Notes: a model not told the origin generated them from the letters alone. A DNA stretch of 64,000 bases from Flavivirga spongiicola (GCF_030540825.1 NZ_JAUOEO010000001.1:4787001-4851000), one strand, 5' to 3'. Shown: positions 26,132 to 35,426, numbered from the stretch's first letter. A program made the numbers and translations.

Positions 26132-28093
26132 ATGAAGCAAATTGTCTTGTGTTATTTATTGCTCTCAAACTTAACTCTTTTTTCACAATCAAATTTTCAT
26201 TCTGAATCATACAGAGTCACTCTAGGAGATCTGGAAACAAATACTTTTGAAAAAGACTCAACTGCCAACGCTCTAATGGTATATAAATTTGGAAATAGTT
26301 TTGTAGATAAAGATGATTATAAGTTAAGAACCGAGATAAAACAAAAAATAAAAATATTAAACAAGGAAGGCTTTAATAAAGCCAACATTTCTATTCATTT
26401 ATATAACAAAGGTGATAGTAAACAAAAAGTAAAAAAAATTGTTGCCACCACTTATAATCTAGAAGATGGAAACGTTATTAAAACTCAATTACTTGAAAAG
26501 GATATTTTTAGAGAAAAATACGATGAAAACCACACCCTTGTTAAATTTACCCTGCCAAATATTAAAGAAGGTTCAGTAATAACCTATAGCTATACACGTA
26601 TTTCCCCTTTTATGTTTAACTATAAAGGATGGAATTTCCAAAGCGATATACCAACTTTATACAACGAATACAGAACAAGTATTCCTGGAAACTGGTATTA
26701 CAATATTAAATTAGTAGGTGGTAAAAAACTAATAACAAATACATCAGAGATAAAAAAGAATTGTCTGGAAAATTCAAGAGGTGCCAGTGCAGATTGTGGT
26801 AATAGTGTTTATGCTATGAGAGATATGCCCGCTTTTATAGAAGAAGACTACATGACTTCCAAATACAATTATTTGGCAAGAGTAGAGTATGAATTACAAA
26901 CATTCAAAGGTTTTGACGGTAGAGTAAATAATTATACCAAAACATGGAAAACCGTTGATAGAGAATTTAGAACAGATAAAGATATTGGAAGACAGTTAAC
27001 AAAATCTATAGATTTAGAAAATTTATTGAATCTTGAAATTATTAATGAAAAGGATTTATTAAAAAAGGCAAATACTATTTATAGATATGTTCAAGAAAAC
27101 TATACATGGAATGGGGACTATAAAATATTTGAAGACGTTTCTATTAAAAATTTGATTAAAAATAAATCTGGAAATGTCTCGGCTATAAATATTTTGCTCC
27201 ATAATTTATTAAAAGAATCGGGTATAAATGTGAAACCCGTATTATTATCGACTAGAAATAATGGGTTTGCCACAAAAGTTTATCCTGTTATTTCAGATTT
27301 TAACTACTTAATTGTTCAGGCAAACATAAATGATAAAATCTACTATTTAGATGCTACAGACAATTACTTATGCTTTGGTGATATTCCTTTTAGATGTCTA
27401 AATAGTTATGGTAGGCTTATGGATTTTAAAAATGGTAGCAAATGGGTTGATTTAAAACCAAGCAAGGCTTCAAACGTTTATTATAATGCAGAAGTGAATA
27501 TTAACGAAAAAGAAACTATTTCTGGAAACATAATCTCAAAACGGACTGGGTATCATGCCTTAAATTATAAAAAATCATACTATCAAAACAGTGAATCTTA
27601 TGTTCAAACGTTAGAAAACAAGTTTCCTTATTTAGATATTTCAGATTTTGAAGTAACAAGTAATGGTAAAACAAGTGAAGATTTTAAAGAATCTTATCAC
27701 ATAGACTATAATTATGAAGATACTGGAGATAACATTTATTTAAATCCATTTTTTGTTAAATTTTTTAATGAAAATCCGTTTAAACTTCAAGAAAGAACAT
27801 ACCCTATAGATTTTGGTTATAAAGACACCTACCATTATTCATTTAAACTTAGTTTCGATGATAATAAATATACCATTATTGAACTCCCAGAAGAAAAAAA
27901 CATAGCTTTACCAAATAATTCAGGGAGAGTCCTTTTCTCTACTAGGGCCCTTGGTAATACTATTTTTATTATGCTAAAGATAACCTTCAACAAAGCCATT
28001 TATGAGCCAGAATATTACCCGTATCTAAAAGCGTTTATGAGTGAAATTGTTAATATTCAAACGAATTCGCTTATCCTTTTAAAGAAAAAGTAA
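26132..28093 (+). CDS. DUF3857 / transglutaminase-like exported protein, apparently lacking the catalytic cysteine
   Basis: Exported protein of 653 residues with signal peptide MKQIVLCYLLLSNLTLFSQ. Residues ~30-200 are a DUF3857 beta-domain (LMVYKFGNSFVDKDDYKL, TEIKQKIKILNKEGFNKANI). Residues ~300-415 have a transglutaminase-like layout (IYRYVQENYTWNGDY, INILLHNLLKESGINVKPVL, IYYLDATDNYL). Where active family members have GxC before the helix, this one reads SGNVSAIN, so the Cys appears to be replaced by Val or Ser; it may be a binding or structural protein. DUF3858-like tail follows. The gene is coupled to the exonuclease gene (3-bp gap), a common but unexplained neighbour. Confidence 0.82.
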   Translation: MKQIVLCYLLLSNLTLFSQSNFHSESYRVTLGDLETNTFEKDSTANALMVYKFGNSFVDKDDYKLRTEIKQKIKILNKEGFNKANISIHLYNKGDSKQKVKKIVATTYNLEDGNVIKTQLLEKDIFREKYDENHTLVKFTLPNIKEGSVITYSYTRISPFMFNYKGWNFQSDIPTLYNEYRTSIPGNWYYNIKLVGGKKLITNTSEIKKNCLENSRGASADCGNSVYAMRDMPAFIEEDYMTSKYNYLARVEYELQTFKGFDGRVNNYTKTWKTVDREFRTDKDIGRQLTKSIDLENLLNLEIINEKDLLKKANTIYRYVQENYTWNGDYKIFEDVSIKNLIKNKSGNVSAINILLHNLLKESGINVKPVLLSTRNNGFATKVYPVISDFNYLIVQANINDKIYYLDATDNYLCFGDIPFRCLNSYGRLMDFKNGSKWVDLKPSKASNVYYNAEVNINEKETISGNIISKRTGYHALNYKKSYYQNSESYVQTLENKFPYLDISDFEVTSNGKTSEDFKESYHIDYNYEDTGDNIYLNPFFVKFFNENPFKLQERTYPIDFGYKDTYHYSFKLSFDDNKYTIIELPEEKNIALPNNSGRVLFSTRALGNTIFIMLKITFNKAIYEPEYYPYLKAFMSEIVNIQTNSLILLKKK

Positions 28094-28104
28094 TCTATCT
28101 TTCT

Positions 28105-28112
28105 TATTTTTG
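28105..28112 (+). promoter_or_regulatory. TAnnTTTG-type -7 box before the ion channel gene
   Basis: TATTTTTG matches the Bacteroidota -7 consensus and ends 5 bp before the ATG at 28118. It lies between the DUF3857 stop (28093) and the channel. No -33 element at the normal distance was recognised. Confidence 0.3.
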
Positions 28113-28117
28113 AATAC

Positions 28118-28963
28118 ATGGACAAACCAAAAAAAAGGTATTGGAAAGCAAGACTTCATGAAATTATTTATGAAGCAGATACGCCTGTCGGGAAATTATT
28201 TGATATTATTTTACTTGTCACAATTATAGCAAGTATTATCTTAGTAATGCTAGAGAGTGTTAAAACTTTCGATACTAAATATCACGATTTCCTTAATATC
28301 TCAGAATGGGTAATTACCATACTATTTACCTTAGAATATATAGCTAGACTGATTACCGTAAAAAAACCTTATAAATATGTTACTAGTTTTTATGGTATTA
28401 TTGATTTATTATCGACCATTCCAAAATATATTTCTTTAGTTTTTGGAGGTATTCATGCCCTTGCAGCTTTACGTGCTTTAAGGTTACTTAGAATCTTCAG
28501 AATATTAAAATTAGTACGTTATTTAGGCGCGTCAAACACCTTACTAAAAGCATTAAAAGCGAGTCGTGTAAAAATATCTGTATTTCTATTTACCGTTATT
28601 ATTATCGCCATTATTTTAGGTACTATTATGTATCTTATTGAAGGGGATGAAGCTGGTTTCACAAGCATTCCTGCAAGTGTATATTGGTGTATTGTTACTT
28701 TAACCACTGTTGGTTATGGTGACATTTCTCCTGCAACTCCATTTGGGCAATTCATAGCCTCTATTGTTATGATTTTAGGTTATGGTATCATAGCTGTGCC
28801 TACTGGTATTGTATCTGCAGAATATGCTACTCAAACTAGAGCAAGTAAAGGCAAAGATGAAAATGTACAATTAAATTCCCAATCTTGTTCTAACTGCTTA
28901 TCCGAAAAACATAGAGATGGTGCTGAATTTTGTTATAATTGTGGAGAAAAACTTCATCCATAA
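28118..28963 (+). CDS. Voltage-gated-type potassium channel with C-terminal zinc ribbon
   Basis: Inner-membrane channel of 281 residues with six transmembrane segments. S1 is FDIILLVTIIASIILVMLE. The S4 voltage sensor is arginine-rich: ALRALRLLRIFRILKLVRYL. The selectivity filter is TLTTVGYGDISP, so it conducts K+. Beyond S6 (IVMILGYGIIAVPTGIVSAEY) a short cytoplasmic tail ends in SCSNCLSEKHRDGAEFCYNCGEKL, two CxxC pairs that form a zinc ribbon. Channels of this size are common in Bacteroidota. The gene follows DUF3857 by 24 bp on the same strand but has its own possible promoter. Confidence 0.9.
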   Translation: MDKPKKRYWKARLHEIIYEADTPVGKLFDIILLVTIIASIILVMLESVKTFDTKYHDFLNISEWVITILFTLEYIARLITVKKPYKYVTSFYGIIDLLSTIPKYISLVFGGIHALAALRALRLLRIFRILKLVRYLGASNTLLKALKASRVKISVFLFTVIIIAIILGTIMYLIEGDEAGFTSIPASVYWCIVTLTTVGYGDISPATPFGQFIASIVMILGYGIIAVPTGIVSAEYATQTRASKGKDENVQLNSQSCSNCLSEKHRDGAEFCYNCGEKLHP

Positions 28964-29049
28964 ACATCATTATGGTGTAGTTAAATTGAGGAATAGTTAG
29001 GCTATACACTATATCCTCAACGCACAACAATATTCTTGTATTTTCTCAT

Positions 29050-29057
29050 TAAATTTG
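29050..29057 (+). promoter_or_regulatory. TAnnTTTG-type -7 box upstream of miaA
   Basis: TAAATTTG matches TAnnTTTG. A start site about 5-8 bp further down would leave an approximately 20-nt leader before the ATC codon at 29083, which is the most plausible beginning of the miaA protein. This is relevant because it excludes starts further upstream. Confidence 0.35.
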
Positions 29058-29082
29058 TTCTAACAAACAAACACTTAAACGT

Positions 29083-29997
29083 ATCAACTCAAAAAACAAA
29101 TATCTTATTTCCTTAATTGGTCCTACTGCCATAGGCAAAACAGCCTTAAGCATAAAATTAGCGAATCATTTCGATACAGAAATACTATCGGCAGATTCGC
29201 GGCAGTTTTTTAAAGAAATGCAAATTGGTACAGCTGCTCCAACACCTGAAGAATTAGCGGCAGCTAAACATCATTTTATTCATCATAAATCTATAAAAGA
29301 TAATTATAATGTTGGCGCCTTTGAAAAAGATGCTATAAATACTTTAAATACGCTTTTTAAAACTCACGACACTGTCATAATGGTTGGTGGTTCCGGATTA
29401 TATGTTGATGCCGTTAATAAAGGCTTAGATGATTTTCCAGAAGTTGAAAGCAGTATTCGTGAAGCGCTTAATAATGATCTAGAAACAAAAGGGTTGTCTC
29501 ATTTACAAAAACAATTAGAGCAGCTCGACTCTGTTGCTTACAACACGATTGCTATTGATAATCCACACCGTGTTATTCGTGCTTTAGAAATTTGTATTGG
29601 CACAGGCAAACCCTATTCATCATTTTTAAATAAGGAAAAAATAAAACGCCATTTTAAAACGATCGCCATTGGACTAACTGCCGAAAGAGAGGCCATATAC
29701 AACCGAATTAATAAACGGGTTGATATTATGATGCAAGAAGGCTTATTGGAGGAAGTTAAAAGTTTAGTTTCTTTTAAAAATTTAAATGCTTTAAATACTG
29801 TTGGTTATAAAGAATTATTTAATTATTTAGATGGTGAATGGACACTCGATTTTGCTATTTCTGAAATTAAAAAGAATACGCGGCGTTTTGCAAAACGTCA
29901 ACTTACCTGGTTTAAAAAGAACGAGGAAACTTTGTGGTTTGATTTTACAACACCAATGGAAGATATTATTAATCATATAAATCAAAATATTTCTTAA
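29083..29997 (+). CDS. miaA: tRNA dimethylallyltransferase MiaA, start codon non-canonical or mutated
   Basis: Transfers a dimethylallyl group to A37 of tRNAs that read UNN codons. The frame contains the P-loop LIGPTAIGKTAL, the ILSADSRQFFKEMQIGTAAP segment, GGSGLYVDAV, NPHRVIRALE and TRRFAKRQLTWF, so it is a real MiaA. In this frame there is a stop at 29050-29052 and then no ATG, GTG, TTG or CTG until ATG at 29218, which lies beyond the P-loop. ATC at 29083 begins INSKNKYLISLIGPTAIGKT and would give about 304 residues, the family's usual length. Either translation starts at an ATC codon, or the ATG has been mutated or misread. The GNAT gene starts 2 bp after the stop. Confidence 0.85.
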   Translation: MNSKNKYLISLIGPTAIGKTALSIKLANHFDTEILSADSRQFFKEMQIGTAAPTPEELAAAKHHFIHHKSIKDNYNVGAFEKDAINTLNTLFKTHDTVIMVGGSGLYVDAVNKGLDDFPEVESSIREALNNDLETKGLSHLQKQLEQLDSVAYNTIAIDNPHRVIRALEICIGTGKPYSSFLNKEKIKRHFKTIAIGLTAEREAIYNRINKRVDIMMQEGLLEEVKSLVSFKNLNALNTVGYKELFNYLDGEWTLDFAISEIKKNTRRFAKRQLTWFKKNEETLWFDFTTPMEDIINHINQNIS

Positions 29998-29999
29998 TA

Positions 30000-30686
30000 A
30001 TGGCAATACCTGAAAATGCTTTGGACAATCCTGTTTGGTTCTCTTTAACCGATTGCCATTTTAATCAGGCAATAGATTATGGGAATGTAAAATTTTTTCA
30101 TCCGGATTATGGTCCTTTTGGAGCTTTTATAAATAATGAGGACACGAGTCTTGCTATAGAAAAATATGCCAAATTAATTACAGATTTTTTTATTGTTGGC
30201 AATAAACCTAAAATGCCATTGCATTTTAAAGAACCTATTGAATATATAGGTTTACAAATGATTATATATAATAAAATAAATTACCCTGTAACGGAAAACA
30301 TTATAGAATTAACAAAATCAAATTATGATGATTTAATCGATTTAGTTAAACTAGTTTATCCAGAGTATTTTAAATCGAAAACAAATGAGTTAGGACAGTA
30401 TTATGGCATCTATAAAGATAAAAAACTTGTTGCTGTAACAGGAGAACGTATGCAAACTAATGATTTTATTGAAATTAGCGCTGTAATAACGCATCCGGAT
30501 CATACTGGTAATGGTTATGCAAAACAACTTATTTCACACACTGTAGAGAGTATTTTAAAAAAAGGAAAAATTCCTTTTTTACATGTAGATCAAACGAACC
30601 TTGGTCCTATACAATTATATAAAAAGCTAGGGTTTACCACACGAAGAAAATTTAGTTTTTGGAAGATCAGTAGTAAAAAACAATGA
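30000..30686 (+). CDS. GNAT-family N-acetyltransferase
   Basis: Acetyl-CoA-dependent N-acyltransferase of 228 residues, substrate unknown. The GNAT core is in the second half: EISAVITHPDHTGNGYAKQL is the acetyl-CoA pyrophosphate loop with the GxGxA-type motif, and HVDQTNLGPIQLYKKLGFTT is the usual closing motif B of the FR47 subgroup. The N-terminal ~100 residues (NPVWFSLTDCHFNQAIDYGN) are a second, more degenerate domain. It begins two bases after the miaA stop codon, so both genes are translated from one transcript. No link to tRNA modification is implied by the sequence itself. Confidence 0.85.
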   Translation: MAIPENALDNPVWFSLTDCHFNQAIDYGNVKFFHPDYGPFGAFINNEDTSLAIEKYAKLITDFFIVGNKPKMPLHFKEPIEYIGLQMIIYNKINYPVTENIIELTKSNYDDLIDLVKLVYPEYFKSKTNELGQYYGIYKDKKLVAVTGERMQTNDFIEISAVITHPDHTGNGYAKQLISHTVESILKKGKIPFLHVDQTNLGPIQLYKKLGFTTRRKFSFWKISSKKQ

Positions 30687-30957
30687 AGAATATGAGGTTG
30701 TATTCTAAGTTAAAATCCAAAGAATTCACCTAAAAACAAAAGGCCTTTCTGTTAAAAATCAAGTTTAACGAAAAGCTCTTGTCTTTTGATAACGGCAAAA
30801 CACCTGGCAATCAATTTAGCTATGCCCGTATTAAACTCATGTTAAATTAATTCTTTATTATTCCCTTTTGCAAACATAGGATGACAAAATATACTACTTA
30901 TTATACAGTCTCTTTTCCGCTTTTTGATTAAACTTTGGCCGATTTACTAATAAATGT

Positions 30958-31566
30958 TTAAAACTGATTTCTATAAAGATTTTCATAATCTTCTTTATGA
31001 TCTAAATCGATGTTTTCTAATTTAGGCTTAAAAGCTTTTACCAAAGAAGCATATTTTTTCAGAAGTACTTTAGCTCCTTTATCATCACTTAATTTTGACA
31101 GTTCTGATAAGTACACCTTATCAAAAATTACCGGAACACCAGAAATGCCTTTTTTATAAGAAGTTGCTATAATTTGATCTGTATTTGGGGTGAAGTTATG
31201 AATTAAAGTATTTAAAAAATCAGAATCTATAAATGGTTGATCTGCCAGGCAAATAAGCACCCCATCAACCTTTGGTTTTAAATTCAGAAAATGGTCAGCA
31301 GCACAAGCTATGGATTTACCCAAACCTGATTTCCAATCTTTATTCCTAATAATAGTAACTGGAAACTTGATTGTTTTATTTTTTATTACAGCGTAATTTG
31401 CTCCTAAAACCACATAGACATCATCTGTAGTTTTTAATGTTGTTTCAATAGTATGCCCTAAAAGCGTATTGTTCCCCCAAGCTAGCAACTGCTTTGCAGT
31501 TCCCATGCGTTCTGAAGCACCTGCAGCTAAAATAACAATAGGAATATGTAAAGAATGCTTAGACAC
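30958..31566 (-). CDS. MocA-like molybdenum cofactor nucleotidyltransferase
   Basis: Cytidylyl- or guanylyltransferase of 202 residues that adds a nucleotide to molybdopterin. The signature IPIVILAAGASERMGTAKQL (LAAGxSxRMG..K) is clear; DGVLICLADQPFI carries the metal-binding Asp and GISGVPVIF the later motif. The GTG at 31564-31566 is the first start; 11 bp separate it from XdhC. Being the last gene of the molybdenum hydroxylase operon suggests that it makes the cytosine-dinucleotide form of the cofactor (MocA) for the enzyme encoded upstream, rather than acting as MobA for the nitrate reductase; this is inference from position. Confidence 0.85.
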   Translation of the reverse strand: MSKHSLHIPIVILAAGASERMGTAKQLLAWGNNTLLGHTIETTLKTTDDVYVVLGANYAVIKNKTIKFPVTIIRNKDWKSGLGKSIACAADHFLNLKPKVDGVLICLADQPFIDSDFLNTLIHNFTPNTDQIIATSYKKGISGVPVIFDKVYLSELSKLSDDKGAKVLLKKYASLVKAFKPKLENIDLDHKEDYENLYRNQF

Positions 31567-31577
31567 TATTGAGAATA

Positions 31578-32591
31578 TTATGAATGAATCTTCCCCGTTT
31601 TTTTATTTAACGATATAGGGTCTCGTTTTCTGGACACTGCTAATATTTCAGATACAATTGAAACTGCAATTTCTTGAGGGGTTTCAGAACCAATATTAAT
31701 GCCAGCAGGGCCATGAATACCATCTAAAAAGGCATCATCTGCATCTGGACAATATTCTATAAATTGAGACAATAAATCATCCCTTCGTTTTGAGGGGCCT
31801 AACAGTCCAATATAAACAGGATTGGTTTCTTTTAATTGAACTAAATACCTTAAATCATTGGCGAAATTATGGGTCATCAATACAATAGCTGTTTGATTAT
31901 CAATAGATGACGTTTCCATATTTTCTGCCGATACAGCCTGAAAACTAATGGCACCCGGAAAATTCATAATTGATTTAGACTCTGATGAGCCAGAAATAAT
32001 AACAACCTCCCAGCCTGTTAAAACTGCATATTTGCATAATTGTACGGCATCATGTTCTGCTCCTATAATAACAAGTTTAAAGCATGGTGGCATACTTTGT
32101 TTAAAAATTGATAAAGAGTCATCCACTTTTTGCTTGTTACTTTGTAATGAAAAAAGAGAATCTTTAACTTTTACCCAAGTGCCTGTTCCACAAATGGTGC
32201 CTTCTTTCTTATCGAAATATGACCAAATTTCGAATGAATTTCTTTCTTCCAGAGTACGAGAAAAAGCCTCTTTAAAAGCAAGATTTGGTTCAAACAATTC
32301 TATTAAAATATATAAAACACCTTCACAGCCCAATCTATATCTGCCATCATACGTCATTATTTTAGATTCCCCTGTCTTAAAAACAGATTCAGATTGTAAC
32401 AAGATCTCTTTTTCTACGCACCCCCCACTCACAGCACCAATCATTTTACCATCTTCCAAAATAAGCATTCTCACACCTGGTTTTCTATAGGAAGAACCAT
32501 CAAGTGCTACGACAGATGCCAAAACCGATTTAATTCCTTTTCTAGCAGCTATTTCAGCTTGATTAACTATGTCTTTAAATTCATGTGTCAT
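31578..32591 (-). CDS. xdhC: XdhC/CoxI-family molybdenum hydroxylase maturation factor
   Basis: Binds molybdenum cofactor, promotes its sulfuration and inserts it into xanthine dehydrogenase-type enzymes. The 337 residues comprise the N-terminal XdhC/CoxI domain (SVLASVVALDGSSYRKPGVRM, GGCVEKEILLQ) and the C-terminal Rossmann domain (KLVIIGAEHDAVQLCKYAVL, AIVLMTHNFANDLRYL, YIGLLGPSKRRDDLL, HGPAGINIGSETPQEIAVSI). I use Met at 32591 (MTHEFKDIVNQ); a start at 32609 would overlap the upstream gene. It lies 10 bp after the Mo subunit gene and 11 bp before the MocA-like gene, one operon. Confidence 0.9.
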   Translation of the reverse strand: MTHEFKDIVNQAEIAARKGIKSVLASVVALDGSSYRKPGVRMLILEDGKMIGAVSGGCVEKEILLQSESVFKTGESKIMTYDGRYRLGCEGVLYILIELFEPNLAFKEAFSRTLEERNSFEIWSYFDKKEGTICGTGTWVKVKDSLFSLQSNKQKVDDSLSIFKQSMPPCFKLVIIGAEHDAVQLCKYAVLTGWEVVIISGSSESKSIMNFPGAISFQAVSAENMETSSIDNQTAIVLMTHNFANDLRYLVQLKETNPVYIGLLGPSKRRDDLLSQFIEYCPDADDAFLDGIHGPAGINIGSETPQEIAVSIVSEILAVSRKRDPISLNKKTGKIHS

Positions 32592-32601
32592 AAACGAAGA
32601 T

Positions 32602-34755
32602 TTACCCAACCACCTTTTCTAAATCCAAATTATTAATATATGGTTGTTTGGTTAATCTTTTTCCTGTGGCTTTATATATAGCATTTGCTACTGCAGCACC
32701 TACAGGAGGTAACGTTGGCTCACCTAAACCAGTTGGAGCTATGTTATTTTCAATAAAATGAACATCTACTTGGGGTGTCTGTCCCATTCTTATTAGTTGA
32801 TAACTATTGAAATTATTAGATTGAGGAGCTCCATCTTTAAATGCTAACTCACTATACAGGGCATGACCTATGCCATCTATAACGCCTCCTTTTATTTGGT
32901 TTATAGCTCCTAATGGATTTACAACAATACCACAATCTACGGCACAGGTTACCTTTTTAACTATAGGATTTCCTTTTTCCATAACAATATCTGCTATTTC
33001 AGCAACATGGGTATTATGGCAATAATACACCGAAAACCCTTGATAAACGCCCGCTTCTGTTTTTCCCCAATTGGATTTATCAACCACCATTTTTATAACA
33101 CCTTGTAAACGCTCAGGACTATATTCTATATTGGGTTCAGGATTATTTTTTACGTTTTCTAATAAATCTAAATGTAACTGAACACGATCAACTTCTAAAA
33201 CCTCTGCTAGTTCATCAAAAAAGCTTTGTTCCGCACTTGCTAAAAAGTTAGTATATGGGGCTCTCCAAGCACCTGTCGTTATATTACTTTTATAATTAGC
33301 AGTGTCTACTTGATAATTTTCTAATGCTGCTGCTGGAAAGAAATTTGGAATCAGTCCATACATATTACCATTAATAGCTGCTTCTTTTAAATAATAACCC
33401 GTTAATTTCCCATCTTTAATTGATGCTGCTATTTTATATTTTGTTGCTGGTCTATACGTTCCTGCACACATATCATCTTCTCGGGAGAAAACTACTTTTA
33501 CAGGTTTTTTTGCCAAATTTGAAACTTCTGCAGCTTCTAAAGCAAAGTCGCCATATAATCGTCTACCAAAGCCACCACCCATTCTGGTCATTTTTAAAGA
33601 CACTTCACTAACCTCTCGTTCCAAAAGTTTTGCTACCCTATCTGCAGTCCATTTTGGAGTTTGGATAGGCCCAACCAGATTTATTTTCTCCTCAGTAACA
33701 TGAGCAAAGAAATTCATGGGTTCCATACAGTTATGAGGTAAAAATGGTGACTCGTAAATGCGTTCTAAAACCTTATCAGCCTCTGCAAAGGCCTTTTTTA
33801 CATCACCATCTTTTCTACGCGTATCAAACTTATTCCCATTTAATATCTTAAGCAATTCTGCATTATGAAATTCTGTACTTTCAGCTTTAGAATCTTGTTT
33901 CCATTTTGCTTTCAAAGCTTTCTTCCCTTTCATAGCTGTCCATGTATTGATTGCTAAAACCGCTATTTTATCTCCAAACTTAATAACATCAACAACACCA
34001 CTAACATGTCTTGCATCTGTATCATCAAAAGACTCTAAAACTTGTCCAAAAGCTGGAGGTCTTAAAACCGATGCATATACCATACCTTCTTCTTTATAAT
34101 CTAGACCAAACAATGGTTTTCCTGTAATAATTTCATCAATATCAACATTGCTTTTACCCTTACCAATAACGGTAAAATCTTTAGATTCTTTTAACTTAAC
34201 ATCTTCTGGAACTTCCAACAAAGCGGCTTCTTTTACAACATCTCCATAACCTAATTTCTCACCATTTGCATTTGTAATAATACCTTGTGATGCCTTGCAA
34301 TCTGATGCTGAAACACCCCACTTTGCGGCGGCGGCATTTACTAACATTTGTTTTGCTGTAGCTCCTGTTTGCCTTAAAGGTTCCCAACTACTTCTTATTG
34401 ATTGACTACCACCGGCTACTTGGCGTGTATAGTTTTCTGTATCAAGCTCTCCCTGCTTTACATACACATCATCCCAAGGCACATCTAATTCTTCTGCAAT
34501 AAGCATCGGCATCGATGTTTTTACGCCTTGGCCAATTTCTGGGTTAGGTGAAAATATCGTGACTTTGCCTTCATTCGAAATTTTTATAAAGGCATTAAAG
34601 TCATTAAAATTTAACTGACTAATATCGATTGGTGGCTTTACATCCGATTTACAAGCCGTAAACAAGTTAAAGCTAATAAGCATGCCTCCACTTGCTAACG
34701 CTGAAGTTTTTAAGAATGATCTTCTACTAAATGTTTGTTGTCTTGAAAGATTCAT
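32602..34755 (-). CDS. Molybdopterin-binding subunit of an exported aldehyde oxidase/isoquinoline 1-oxidoreductase-like enzyme
   Basis: Catalytic subunit of a molybdenum hydroxylase, 717 residues, that oxidises an aldehyde or N-heterocycle with water as oxygen donor. The N-terminus QTFSRRSFLKTSALASGG is a Tat signal; SPNPEIGQGVKTSMPMLIAE is typical of the IorB type; GGSQSIRSSWEPLRQTGATA, RMGGGFGRRLYGDFALEA (Q/FGRR-type motif) and GLGEPTLPPVGAAVANA with the catalytic Glu are present. The missing FAD subunit is normal for this subgroup, in which electrons pass through the 2Fe-2S subunit to a cytochrome. It lies 22 bp after the [2Fe-2S] gene. Confidence 0.9.
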   Translation of the reverse strand: MNLSRQQTFSRRSFLKTSALASGGMLISFNLFTACKSDVKPPIDISQLNFNDFNAFIKISNEGKVTIFSPNPEIGQGVKTSMPMLIAEELDVPWDDVYVKQGELDTENYTRQVAGGSQSIRSSWEPLRQTGATAKQMLVNAAAAKWGVSASDCKASQGIITNANGEKLGYGDVVKEAALLEVPEDVKLKESKDFTVIGKGKSNVDIDEIITGKPLFGLDYKEEGMVYASVLRPPAFGQVLESFDDTDARHVSGVVDVIKFGDKIAVLAINTWTAMKGKKALKAKWKQDSKAESTEFHNAELLKILNGNKFDTRRKDGDVKKAFAEADKVLERIYESPFLPHNCMEPMNFFAHVTEEKINLVGPIQTPKWTADRVAKLLEREVSEVSLKMTRMGGGFGRRLYGDFALEAAEVSNLAKKPVKVVFSREDDMCAGTYRPATKYKIAASIKDGKLTGYYLKEAAINGNMYGLIPNFFPAAALENYQVDTANYKSNITTGAWRAPYTNFLASAEQSFFDELAEVLEVDRVQLHLDLLENVKNNPEPNIEYSPERLQGVIKMVVDKSNWGKTEAGVYQGFSVYYCHNTHVAEIADIVMEKGNPIVKKVTCAVDCGIVVNPLGAINQIKGGVIDGIGHALYSELAFKDGAPQSNNFNSYQLIRMGQTPQVDVHFIENNIAPTGLGEPTLPPVGAAVANAIYKATGKRLTKQPYINNLDLEKVVG

Positions 34756-34777
34756 TTTGTTTCTTATTTATTGAGGT

Positions 34778-35239
34778 TTAACTTATTTTTTCTGCAGCTA
34801 CTTTTACTGCTTTTTCTATACTATTATATGACGCACAGCGACATATATTTCCATGCATAGCACTTCTTATTTCTGAATTACTTGGATTTGAATTTTGATT
34901 CAGAAATGCTGAAGCCGTCATTATTTGTCCAGATTGACAATAACCACATTGTGGTACATCAATGGCTTTCCAGGCTTGCTGTACAGGATGACTTCCGTCT
35001 TCTGAAAGCCCTTCAATAGTTGTAATACTCATACCTTCTGCCTGTGAAATTGGAAGTAAACAACTCCTCATAGCGTTGCCATCAACATGTACTGTACAGG
35101 CACCACATTGACCAATGCCACAACCATATTTAGTTCCTACTAAATCTATTTGATCTCTTAAAACCCAAAGTAAAGGCGTGTCTGCATCTGCCTCTACAGT
35201 ATGCTTTTTATTATTAATTTTTAAATTGAAGGTTGACAT
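34778..35239 (-). CDS. (2Fe-2S)-binding subunit of the molybdenum hydroxylase
   Basis: Electron-transfer subunit of 153 residues with two [2Fe-2S] clusters. The plant-type ferredoxin cluster is bound by [15 protein letters not shown] and the following RSC; the second by CGYCQSGQ and CRCASYNSI, both standard for xanthine oxidase-type small subunits. No signal peptide; it is probably exported with its Tat-bearing partner. It is the first gene of the minus-strand operon that continues with the Mo subunit, XdhC and MocA-like. No cytochrome c gene, the usual third subunit, is seen nearby. Confidence 0.93.
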   Translation of the reverse strand: MSTFNLKINNKKHTVEADADTPLLWVLRDQIDLVGTKYGCGIGQCGACTVHVDGNAMRSCLLPISQAEGMSITTIEGLSEDGSHPVQQAWKAIDVPQCGYCQSGQIMTASAFLNQNSNPSNSEIRSAMHGNICRCASYNSIEKAVKVAAEKIS

Positions 35240-35426
35240 ATATTAAGTATTAAATTAGATGTATTCGTTTAAATGTAAAAAAAATAAAAGTCACTTTGAG
35301 CTATTACATCTGTTTTAACATTGTTTTAATAAATTACAGACTTTAGATTTTGAAAATTTAAAATGAGTTATAGTAGTCTATTTTCTTCTTTTAAATTTTT
35401 AGATTTGCCAAATACAAATACTACTT

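Noticed and set aside
29218..29997. ATG at 29218 as the start of miaA
   Set aside because: It would remove the P-loop and the DSRQ motif, which are encoded in the same frame directly upstream; the protein would be inactive and too short.
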